A DNA stretch of 21,465 nt. Origin: Plantago elongata. Its lineage: Eukaryota; Streptophyta; Magnoliopsida; Lamiales; Plantaginaceae. The notes under the pieces were generated by a model. The model saw only the letters and a program-made list of their open reading frames with translations. It ran no database searches and was not told the DNA's origin. Every line of letters starts with the position of its first letter. Within the stretch, counting starts at the first letter, position 1. The translations under genes and the position numbers were made by a program. Positions 1-8,902 of the stretch are shown here, in pieces. The stretch is from contig JAYMSP010003027.1 of NCBI GenBank assembly GCA_036897095.1, positions 1 to 21,465 of the forward strand. The letters run 5' to 3'.

Positions 1-449
1 AAGAGCAATGTCGAGGCAGCAGAGAGAACAATTTTTACAGCAGATATAACTATTCAACCGCGACCAATTTGATCGACATCTCGATTACCTGTTTAAAATA
101 TGAAGCCGGTGGTAAGGGGAGCAGACAGACTATATGGGTAGAAGCTTGAGAGGGTCGAGGAGAAGAAGCACATACAACGTTGTGGTTGTTGAGGCGGACA
201 GTTTGCCGAAGCACAGACGATGCATTCAACAATGGGATTAATTGGTAGAATGTAGAGTGGCGGCTCAATTTATATTGATGGGAGAAAGAACACATCTTTA
301 CAATTGGGTGAGTAGAGAGGAAACTGTACAAAGCGGTGCAATGCTTGAAGATAGCCGGAAGGTAGGCGACGTTTGTCGGCCGATGAGCAGAAAGGATAGC
401 GGGCAGAAGGAAAAAAAAACGCGAGTATACAAAATTTAGTACAAATCAA
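1..449. other. Left edge, no gene recognised
   Basis: This stretch is richer in G+C than the DNA to its right and has short open frames on both strands (minus 50-331, plus 242-439). Neither frame shows a recognisable domain, and the minus frame is low in charged motifs and looks accidental. It could be the decayed end of a transposable element or of a gene lying outside the window; I see nothing that decides. Confidence 0.3.
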
Positions 450-1750
450 GTAGTGTCAAAATAATAAATTCGTTGAAAATTCAAAAACTTTATGCAATGG
501 TTAGGTCGCTGGTAGGATTTCATTTCATTTAAAAAGTTAAAGTTTTAAAAAAGGGAAGATGTTTATAAATATAGGAAAGTTAAGATTTTTTGTGATTTTT
601 GAGTTTTAGCGGTCTGACCAGCCGAGTTTCTTAAAAATCATAGAGACACATATTTTTCATTATGATTTTAATAAATTATGTTATGATTTTAAGTTGTTAG
701 TATTGAAAGTTGCAGTTACGGTATTTTGTTACTTTTTTTGGATATTATATAATGGTTTTAATGCATCGACAATGTAGTTTCAATTATAGTTTTAACTTCT
801 TTTGTTATTTTATAAGCATATAGTGCGGATGGTTTTAATTAAGGACCTACATGATATTTTTATGATAACTTGTTATAGTTTTAAGTGATAATCTTATATC
901 TTAAACAATTATTAAACAAGTCTAAAAGTTTCATAAAAGTCATTAAAACACCTATAAACAAGCTTGATATAAGCTACTTGAACATTTAGTTATCCAAATA
1001 TTTTGAAACATCTATTATCGTAAATTTACAATAAATGTTCATTCAACGTATTTGAAGCAAATGCATTGACATTTAAAAAAATAGTTTTGTTTCCGATCAA
1101 ACTTGGTGAATTTCAACTTTCTATCTCTTATTGCATGTGTTTGTTGCTTCGATAAAGCATTGGTTACTTTGAGAGACCTATCCTTCAATTTGATATCATC
1201 ATCACACATGCATAAAACATTCATTAACTTGGGCAAAATCATAATGTTTCTCATTAAAACTATCATATTGGTTGTTAAAAACAAAGAAGAAATGTGCAAT
1301 CAATGCAAAAAACAGTAACATTGATGCATAAAACCATAAACGTGTATTTCAAAATTATAATAAAGCAAGAACACTCAACACAAGCTAAAATCAGTGACAT
1401 TAATATATAAAATAATAAGCGTGTCTCTTAAACTATAACAAAATATTTTTAAAAAATGAAAGTATAAATATTTCGACGAAGCTAAAACACTAATTTTGAT
1501 TCTTAAATTACAACAATATATCTTATGACTATAACATATTCGCTAAAAACAATTACATGCAGCAACTCAAATAAGTATAGTAAAATTAATCATAATAGTA
1601 CATTTTAAAATCACAAAAACACCCTTTGAAACTATATTTAAGCATACGTACATGCAACACAAGTTAAAAATAACAACAGTGATGGTTAACTCATAACAGT
1701 GATCAAAAACATAACAATGTCTTTTGAAACTATAACATATATACTAAACA
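450..1750. other. AT-rich noncoding DNA with recurring short motifs
   Basis: No coding region can be supported. Short motifs recur: the left half (650-900) has several copies of a phrase like ttatagttttaa, and the right half (1240-1740) has many copies of its approximate reverse complement, such as ttgaaactataac. This arrangement would fit a decayed element with subterminal repeats in inverted orientation, but no clear ends or target duplication were found. The opposing short frames at 1039-1318 are shadows of low-complexity sequence. Confidence 0.35.
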
Positions 1751-1751
1751 T

Positions 1752-1753
1752 AC

Positions 1754-1791
<38 letters not shown>
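1752..1791. repeat. (TA)n microsatellite
   Basis: An almost pure run of alternating T and A, preceded by a few tacata units and followed by a short T run. Seen directly. Confidence 0.95.
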
Positions 1792-1794
<3 letters not shown>

Positions 1795-1854
1795 TCAAGT
1801 TATTCGCGTTTGAAATGAAATAAAAAATAAAAAGTTAAAAAAAAACCACAAACT

Positions 1855-2125
1855 AAATGCCAGGCGGTAGCTGGTTAGCTGCTGCAATTGTTGAGGACAC
1901 GGCATTGCATGTTGCGTGTGAAATTGGGGCACATGGCCTGCCGTTAGTCCGTTACGGCTCTGTTGGAGCTATTTTGACGCGTCATGCATTCATGACGTTT
2001 CCAATGCCGTGTCCAACATTAAACACGATCTAAGACCACCTTCAATGGTGATGCACGATGACACGATGATGCATCGTCGTGTGTTTTTGCTACAGTGGTG
2101 ACGTATTGTCGTCAAGTCACGAAAT
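1855..2125. repeat. GC-rich island with inverted repeats, MITE-like
   Basis: An island of higher G+C inside AT-rich DNA. It has a perfect 13-bp inverted repeat, ggacacggcattg at 1895-1907 against its reverse complement at 2002-2014. There is a short hairpin at 1981-1996 (gtcatg/catgac) and a near-palindrome around 2055-2082 (cacgatgatgcatcgtcgtg). No protein frame stands out. The structure suggests a small foldback or MITE-type element, but I could not fix its ends or a target-site duplication. Confidence 0.45.
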
Positions 2126-3479
2126 TTTTATTTTTATTTTCATTTCCATATTAATATATATATGAAAGTGCAAATACTAGCTATGTAGGCATTGTTACAA
2201 AACTTTCATAGTGTTGTAACTATATTGGTCACTGAACTTTCTATTATTAATTTTGCATTACTTCATTTGGATTAGTACTATAATTTTAATATAGTCTTAG
2301 CAGGTTTAATAGGTTTGGACTTTTTATTGTGAAGAACTCCGAGTTTGGATATGTAAAAATATAAAAGAAGAAAAGGATCAAATGAATAAGAATCCTTATC
2401 GTAAAAGGATTCTAGTTATATTCCAATAACTCTAGTTAGTATATGTGTATATAATATTAGTATATGTGTGTAAAAATTAAATTAATGTGTCGAAAGTACA
2501 AAACCAGTTAATCATATTTATTAAATCTATCCAGGTGTAAAGTTATAAAATAATACTTTCTCATTTTGAAAATAGATTTCCATTTTTACTTTTCAACGTC
2601 TAACATTTTTAACTTTGAACTAATTAATCTTTAATCACAAATGTCAAACATTTTGGCAAGTTAGCTTTTGCGGATTAAGATTCTATGGATATTTTGATAT
2701 TACTAGAAGTGTAATCAATTGACATTCAGAATTTCTATTTTTGTCTGAATTTCTTTCGCTAAGAAGTCTAATTAACCTTTCTGTTCTGAACTTATATGAT
2801 GTGCTGAAATGATAAGCTTTATGGTTAATGCACCAGTGTGATGATCTATACTCTGACTTTTGTCACCTTGAAATGGTAATGAAATACTTGTTGATATATA
2901 TTGTAATATGAATTGTGTAACATGAGCCTGATACTAACTAATGTGCTGTTTGATTTAATCATTGAAAAACTCATGTAAACAGACTAGAAGTAGCACAAAT
3001 CGGTTTGTTGTCTTTAAAAAATTTAAATCTAACTTCATACTACAAAAGGTTCGAATTGTATTTAGTACTTGAATTAAATTAACTCAAATCGGTTTGTTGT
3101 CTAATCCGTACTAGAAGTAGCGTTACGGATCGTAGAAAATTACTTTCTAATATGTGACTTACGTATTAATTAACTTTGTAAACCTTTGATTTTCCAATTT
3201 CTATTAATGAATGGGGTGTTTGTTGATATAGGTCATAAATATAACTTGTAATTATGACATAAGACACAATTTTAAATTAGGAAGTATAATAAATTATAAT
3301 GAAATTTAATAAAGGAGATACTTCATGCAAAATCAACTTTTCTATAATACAATCAAAAATCTAGTCATATACATTAACTTTAGTTTCTTCCCTTTACATC
3401 AACAAGTTACACGAGGTTCATACTTTAAACGGTGTCCTCTAGTAATGGAATGCATTGTGATACTTGTGATTTCGCGTCA
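2126..3479. other. AT-rich intergenic DNA
   Basis: No frame of useful length, no splice-consistent exon set and no terminal repeats were seen. A phrase close to aatcggtttgttgtct occurs twice (about 2998 and 3087), the second time near another copy of actagaagtagc, so a short local duplication is likely. Confidence 0.5.
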
Positions 3480-3972
3480 AATCTAATTCGGGTCATTTTC
3501 AGATCGGATGATAGGGTCTATCCTAATTCGGGTAATTTTGGATCAGTGAGTGCGGGTCGGATGATTTTAGGTCAATTTTAGGTCATTTCGAACCGGACAG
3601 TTTGGATCAATTTGGATTCGGGTCATTACGGATCGGGACATTTCGGGTCAGTTCTAAACTCAGGTCATTTCAGGTCAGGTGATTTCAGGTCAATTCTAAT
3701 TTGGGTCATTTCGGATCGGGTTATTTCAGGTCAATTCTAATTTGGGTCATTTCGGATCGGATCTATTCAGATAATTCTAATCGGGTCATTTCAAATACAC
3801 CGGGTCAATTTATATTTCGGGTCATTTTCGTGTATGACAATTTCAGGTCATTTTTGGATTCGGATCGGGTTTCGGGTCATTTTTTAATCTTTAGACCGTT
3901 GTGATTTCGGATCTACTTTCAGATTCGGTTCGGATTGAGTTCCAGATTTAGGTCAATACTGTCGGGTCTAGC
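3480..3972. repeat. Degenerate minisatellite, GGTCATTTC-type units
   Basis: About 500 bases are built from variants of ggtcatttcgg, ggtcaattct and ggatcgggt, repeated every 15-25 bases with many substitutions. The open frame at 3701-3904 on the plus strand is a by-product: its translation repeats the same few residues and has no domain. Repeats of this wording occur in many plant genomes and are not known to encode protein. Confidence 0.85.
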
Positions 3973-4649
3973 TCGTTCCCTAGCCTCAAGGAGTCCAAAT
4001 CAGTTTGCAACCTTGCCATGGTTCCTGACTCAACATGTTATTTTGATCCCGTTTTTGTCCAAGTGACTTGTTTCTCAATAATATTGCTCTTTCAATAGTA
4101 CGAATCTTAGCATAAAGGAACACTATTTTATCCATATTGATTGCTTTAAACACATTATGTGTATTAATCACCTATAACCACTAGAAGAATTTAGTGAATA
4201 ACGTGCTTAGTAACATTCAATTACCAAATAAAATTTCGCATGTGTATCGATTCATTTAAAACTCAATTGATTCGAAAAAGTTTCCAATGAGAAGTATATA
4301 TGATTTGCGAATGTATATACATTTCAAAGAAAATCTCCAAAAGTTCAACATTTCATAGTTGTTGGTTGCTCTTGCTCGGAGTTTGGCGTGCGGCCGCCCG
4401 CTCAGCAACACTCTGGATAGGTAATACCATAACTTCTACAGTTCTACGCACCCTCGTGAGTTAACAAGAGTTTAAGCAACTCACTTGACTAGTTATCATC
4501 ATAACATATTTCCATAGTTGGAATATGAAAGCACAAATATTCAATCTCCACCATGCAAAGAATTGAAGAAATATAATATATACACACACTACAAAAATGC
4601 AGCAATTAACTCAGACTTTCCTTAAATTCTGCATTTTGCTTTGCTTTCA
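3973..4649. other. Intergenic DNA downstream of the 4650-5644 gene
   Basis: A 61-codon minus-strand frame (3986-4171) shows no recognisable domain. A short GC-rich patch at about 4370-4415 includes the octamer gcggccgc, unusual in this AT-rich setting, and may be a remnant of inserted DNA. No promoter or RNA gene was recognised. Confidence 0.4.
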
Positions 4650-5644
4650 TTATGCCTTTTGTTCTCCATGATCGGCCTTATGTTGTCTGCATCGATCTTG
4701 CCCTTTCTTCTGCAACTGAAAATTACAAACAAGGGGATAAAAATACATGCTAATTAATGTACTCCCAACAATCAAGTTTAAAATAAAAACGCGAGTAACT
4801 CTGTAAAACTGGTTTGATATGGTAGTGAAGTGACTTAGTGACTGTTTGGTTCAGAACTTTAATTCAAAAAATCAGGTTAGAATATAATCTGGTTTTTTGA
4901 ACTAAAATTCTGAATCAAACAGACACTTAACTTGTCATATAGCAGAAAGCCATATTTGCACATGTTAAGTTTGTAAAAACAGTTTTCTGGAAGACTTCAT
5001 ATTAGTTCTGTAGTTTTGAACTTACGGTTGCCAGACCCTTCTTGAATCTGCGTAATGGTATCAAGACTTCGACAACAGGACGGATCTTATGGAGCTTCTT
5101 CGTTTTTGGACGAGGTGGATTTGTCATAACTTCATCATCGGCAACTGGACTAGCAGGAGGAGGAGGATTCGTCGTCATAACTGCTTGGATAGCTGGACGA
5201 AGCCTTTTGAGCTTAATCTTTGGGCGATTAGGATTGATCTTCCTACTTGGAAGCGAAAGTGCTGCAAAATATATAGATTTATTATCTCAATTTAGTTTCT
5301 AGTAAAATGTACATATACATGAAAATAAAGACTTCTCAACATTTAAATGTCAATTTTGAACAACAGTGCACTCAGGTAAGGTTGTTACAGCCAACATGAG
5401 ATATACTTTTAACAATCTACAGGACTAAAAATTGGTACATGCTAATTTAACAGATGATTTTGTTACATTTGATGGGAACTAATAATGAAATTGGGTTTGC
5501 AATCTATAAGAAGTCGTCGTAAATGAATTGGAATACACATCAATTCTGAAAAAGACATATAGTAAAGTCGAAAAAACAATCAGAGTGTCCAGTTAGGTAC
5601 CAACCTTCCTTTTGAAATTGTTTGTTAAATGGGTTTGTATGCAT
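4650..5644 (-). CDS. Small basic protein of unknown function, three exons
   Basis: I propose join(4650..4715, 5026..5261, 5605..5644) on the minus strand. Exon 1 starts at the ATG ending at 5644 and leaves one base (G) that joins CA at 5261. Exon 2 ends at ACC before GTAAGT, and exon 3 is preceded by TTTTCAG and ends with TAA at 4650-4652. The result is 113 aa, strongly basic and rich in K, R and P. It has an internal imperfect duplication: RPKIKLKRLRP followed by VMTTNPP, then VMTNPP followed by RPKTKKLHKIRP. No signal peptide, membrane segment or known domain is visible. The basic stretches could serve nuclear import or nucleic-acid binding, but that is a guess. The start is the weakest point, because exon 1 is only 40 bases and more exons could lie upstream. 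Intron 2 holds a MITE. The open plus-strand frames at 5042-5302 are antisense shadows. Confidence 0.5.
4838..4926. mobile_element. Tourist-like MITE, 89 bp
   Basis: Long inverted repeats of about 40 bases face each other: the left end begins gtgactgtttggttcagaa and the right end reads, in reverse complement, gtgtctgtttgattcagaa. The element is flanked by the 3-bp direct repeat TTA at 4835-4837 and 4927-4929, the target preference of the PIF/Harbinger superfamily. It lies in intron 2 of the 4650-5644 gene, between a clear donor and acceptor, so it need not disturb splicing. Confidence 0.85.
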
Positions 5645-5659
5645 TATAGTCCATAAAAA

Positions 5660-5705
5660 TGTTATGTTTGGCCCAGATCAAAGTTATGGCCCTATAGGCC
5701 CAATT
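5660..5705 (-). promoter_or_regulatory. Possible promoter-proximal site II (TGGGCC) cluster
   Basis: Two copies of TGGGCC on the minus strand (5670-5675 and 5697-5702) and a GGGCC at 5688-5692 lie just upstream of the proposed ATG at 5644. TGGGCY motifs are known in promoters of plant housekeeping, ribosomal and replication genes. Their closeness to the ATG would imply a very short 5' UTR, so either the motif use or the start codon is uncertain. Confidence 0.35.
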
Positions 5706-6478
5706 AGTTGGGCAGATTCAACCAGTCTTAAACAGTTGAAAGTAAAATTATGCCCAGTGTTACCGCACACTTCATTCACAATCACATGGCATAATTTTCA
5801 CGTTCCACACTCAAGGGTCTAGATCACCATCCATTAGAGTCCGTGGGAGAGTTTCATTCCGAGATTAAGAGAAGGAAGATGATGCTTATTGTAGTTTTCG
5901 AATCGACTGAGCAACATACATAAGAACTGGTACATTCTGCCCAAGTCCCTTAAGCAATTTGTTTATCACATCATTTTGTCCAAACTAAAACCCAGACTAT
6001 TGGAGAATCAATAGATTCCACAACTCGCAATCTAGCTCTGGTATCATGATACAATTCAAGCTCATCTGCAAGTTCACATGTTCTCCATTCTTTTTCAACT
6101 AAGCAAATGCAGCAAGGAAATCAAAGTTTACTACATCGGTAGGATCCGACTCATTTAGCTATGGTGACTCAGACCACTGTATTACCAAGTGAGTTGTACT
6201 TCATTGTTTAACTTAGCAGAAGTGATGGATATCACTGGTTAAGAGGCCAAGAGGAAATGACAAAGTTACAGCAAATTAAAGCATGCATCTACCTCGAACA
6301 GGACTTAAATCGCTATAGCTTAGTTTCACAACAATACACAGATTGCTAGCTCCTACCAACACACATACATTGGATACAAATGTTTCTATTACGAATGTAT
6401 ATATAACTGACCGAGAACTTGACTCTTATTAATTTGTATCATGTTAACTACCAATGTAGATGAGAATGGGCATGTCAC
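5706..6478. other. Spacer between the two left genes
   Basis: This holds the 3' flank of the CAR gene (minus strand) and the upstream side of the 4650-5644 gene. A 66-codon plus-strand frame starting at 5622 has no domain. No further exon could be supported. Confidence 0.4.
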
Positions 6479-7611
6479 TTATTTCTTCACACCTTTGTTA
6501 CCGGGGAGCTCAATCCATTCGACCTGGATCTCTATCTGACCACATTCGACATTCTTGAGTCTAAGAAGCATGTCTTGGGTCATTTTCCCTTTGTTCCATA
6601 CAATGGGGCTCTCATCAGCTAAGTCATTGTCCTTGCTTGGCTGAACCCTGTCCACTTTCGTGCCATCTGGTAGACTATCCAACCCCATGTTTATACAATC
6701 TAGTAAAGGCTTGATGTATATTTTCGCATTCCCCATGCTGTCGTCTCCAGTGAATGTGTCTTTGTCATAAACTGACTGATCAAAACAAAATATACAAGAC
6801 AGTTATCTTACTGAAAATCAAGTCTTTTATGAGAATTTCTCAAGCAGTATAGATATAGATAGACTCACGAGAGTAATAGGAGCATTGATATCCTTGATGC
6901 AGATAGTCAACTCCTGGTTCCATCTTGGGTTGCAATTGCCCTTGACAACCTTAGTCTTGACTTTCTGCAATAATTCATAATCTCAGGCTTAAAATCGACA
7001 TAATTTTAATCATCATAATGACATGGAAACTTGTAATATCCCAGCAGACAATTGCGAGAATCAGTTGATCACATCATGATTCATAACCTAATCGGTTGAT
7101 CACATCATGTTCGTAAAGAAAGCGAATTGGATATTTATGAAATGTTGACATTATCCTGGAGGTCATAAGCTTGAGATTAACCATCCTGATTTATCATAAT
7201 GATCTAAATGGATACAATACCACCGAATATAGATCATGAAGCTTTTAAATTTTGCATTCCAGAATCAAAAAGTCAGGGGCGGATCCAGAATTTGAAGTAG
7301 ATCCGGGCATCATATTACATATATACCGGATTACCTGGTTCCGCCCTCGAAAACAGTACTCTGGAACAGATTCAAGCAGGATTATTTCATAAAACAGGTT
7401 CATAAAAATTGAACATATGAAACCTTGAGTACGAATAGCTATTATAAAAAAAAGACGGAAGAAAGAAAGAAAAGCTCTATGAAATGAGGAAGAAGAAGTT
7501 GACCTGAGAGCCGCAGGTAATGGTAACATAAGGATCACTGCTGATAGTGTCACGGACGGCGAGGTTGATCCCTCGACGAACCCGAATCCTCAGACAACCC
7601 AGAACATCCAT
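6479..7611 (-). CDS. C2-domain ABA-related (CAR) protein
   Basis: Model: join(6479..6775, 6869..6964, 7504..7611), minus strand, with GT-AG introns that keep phase 0 throughout, giving 166 aa. Family members bind membrane phospholipids in a Ca2+-dependent way through a single C2 domain and recruit PYR/PYL/RCAR abscisic-acid receptors to the plasma membrane. The protein starts MDVLGCLRIRVRRGINLAVR, typical of the family. Putative Ca2+-loop aspartates are D21 and D26 (RDTISSDPY) and the acidic cluster in VYDKDTFTGDD (about 70-80). NPRWN lies at 48-52. The CAR-specific insertion follows, with ADESPIVWNKGK and then LRLKNVECGQIEIQVEWIEL near the C-terminus. Length and all expected blocks agree with the family, there are no breaks, and the first Met is the one used across the family. 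I do not assign a numbered paralogue. The 7245-7553 frame is an intron shadow. Confidence 0.93.
7274..7349. mobile_element. hAT-like MITE relic in CAR intron 1
   Basis: The left end reads caggggcggatccag and the right end, in reverse complement, reads cgagggcggaaccagg, giving an imperfect terminal inverted repeat of the kind found on plant hAT non-autonomous elements. The flanks caaaaagt and aaaacagt may be a decayed 8-bp target duplication. It lies inside intron 1 of the CAR gene. Confidence 0.5.
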
Positions 7612-7644
7612 TGTAGTTTGCTTGCTTCTTGATCTTGTTCTTCT

Positions 7645-7713
7645 CCACGTACGTAAGATTTATTGTTTATTGTGTTGGGTTGTGTAAAATGGTCTCAAGG
7701 CTGTAATCTATAG
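7645..7713 (-). promoter_or_regulatory. Possible CAR core promoter: TATA-like box and ACGT element
   Basis: On the minus strand a TATA-like CTATAG lies at 7708-7713, about 100 bases before the ATG, in an AT-rich setting. ACGTACGTGG at 7645-7654 contains an ACGTGG core close to ABA-response or G-box elements, but it may already be in the 5' UTR. An ABA link would fit the gene, but single motifs of this size occur by chance. Confidence 0.3.
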
Positions 7714-7719
7714 AGATTA

Positions 7720-8880
7720 TTAAGGAGAAGCTGTGCCTGTCCTGTCCTTTAAAAGATCGTTGCCACAGAATATTTTAAGACAGGCAGTTTTGGAATACCG
7801 TTAAAATTCAAAGGTTGTTTCTCATTTTCCACAAGTTTTCTTTCGGTCCATATTGACTAAAATTGACTTTTCTTATCTACAGTCTCCTCCATGTTCTGAA
7901 ATCCAAAGGATCTATCCGGATTAATCTTGGTGACTTTTTATGAGACTTTGTACATTACCAGTTAGATGAATTTACAGTTGAGAATACTAAGTTATTATTT
8001 ATCATTAATTTTTTAGCTTTATAAAATTTATTTAAAAAAAATTATTACGTATATTTTATTAAATAAACTAGTTGAATAGTTAGTTAAAGAAGTTAATCAA
8101 GTTAGTTTGTCAAAAGAAAATTTCAAAGTCATTTTCAATCTAGTTTTACTAAAGCCTATGAAACGTTTATAGTTTAGTAATGAATACTTTGATATTTTTG
8201 GAAATTATAACATAATTGAATAATCATAAAAGTAAGACTAGTATTAAGAAGTATAGGATTGGTGATATTGGAAATGGTGCTCCAGTCAGCGTGCTAGTAT
8301 CTTGACCTGACGGCTCTCATTCATTATATATCAAGCTACTAGGCCATTGATCATTATCAGCTACTAGGCCATGTGGGATCATTAAAATACACGAGTCGTG
8401 CATAAATGTGGTTTGTGTAACCTTGACTTGTTCTAACAAGAACATCATCACATTGCACCATTTTATCTCCTCCGAAGCCATCTTCGTATTTACGTAATTT
8501 TACATTTGACCAACTTTTTAAATAGCATTAATTACATCTGATCAACTTTTTAGATAGCATATAAACTCTTTGATCCCTAATATTTTAAATTTTACGATAG
8601 AGGACAATTTTTAATTGAAACAAATAAATATATACAATAAAGTTTAAAAGTTAAACCTGATAAGAGAAAGAGTGAAAAAATTAACTGTTTTTTCCTTTCA
8701 TTAATCAGGTTTTTTATTCCTCCTTTTTTTCATTACTTCCTTTTATTTTTTCTTTTGTTTATTATCCGATTGTCCTTTGCTGAATTAGGTTTCATACATA
8801 CCTCACTTGATTGTAATAATGTTTACTGTTTATGAACCTCATTGTAAATATTTTGAACTAGTCGTTAATTAGCATAGGAG
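7720..8880. other. AT-rich intergenic DNA
   Basis: No gene or mobile-element end was recognised. Two short local duplications are visible: gctactaggccat near 8334 and 8360, and a phrase like caactttttaaatagcat near 8512 and 8543. The rest is low-complexity. Confidence 0.5.
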
Positions 8881-8902
8881 TATGATGGTGAATCTTCTAA
8901 CA

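Noticed and set aside
50-331. 93-codon minus-strand frame
   Set aside because: No domain, no splice or start context and unusual composition; it reads like a chance frame in decayed DNA.
3701-3904. 67-codon plus-strand frame
   Set aside because: It is the translation of a degenerate minisatellite, with repetitive residues and no gene-like features.
3986-4171. 61-codon minus-strand frame
   Set aside because: No family match that I can recognise and no neighbouring exons; too short to support a gene.
5042-5302. Plus-strand open frames of 86 and 68 codons
   Set aside because: They are antisense to exon 2 of the spliced minus-strand gene, which has matching donor and acceptor sites and a consistent phase. 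The plus frames show no domain.
7245-7553. 102-codon minus-strand frame
   Set aside because: It runs from CAR exon 1 in a wrong phase into intron 1 and across the hAT-like relic; the spliced CAR reading frame explains the region.
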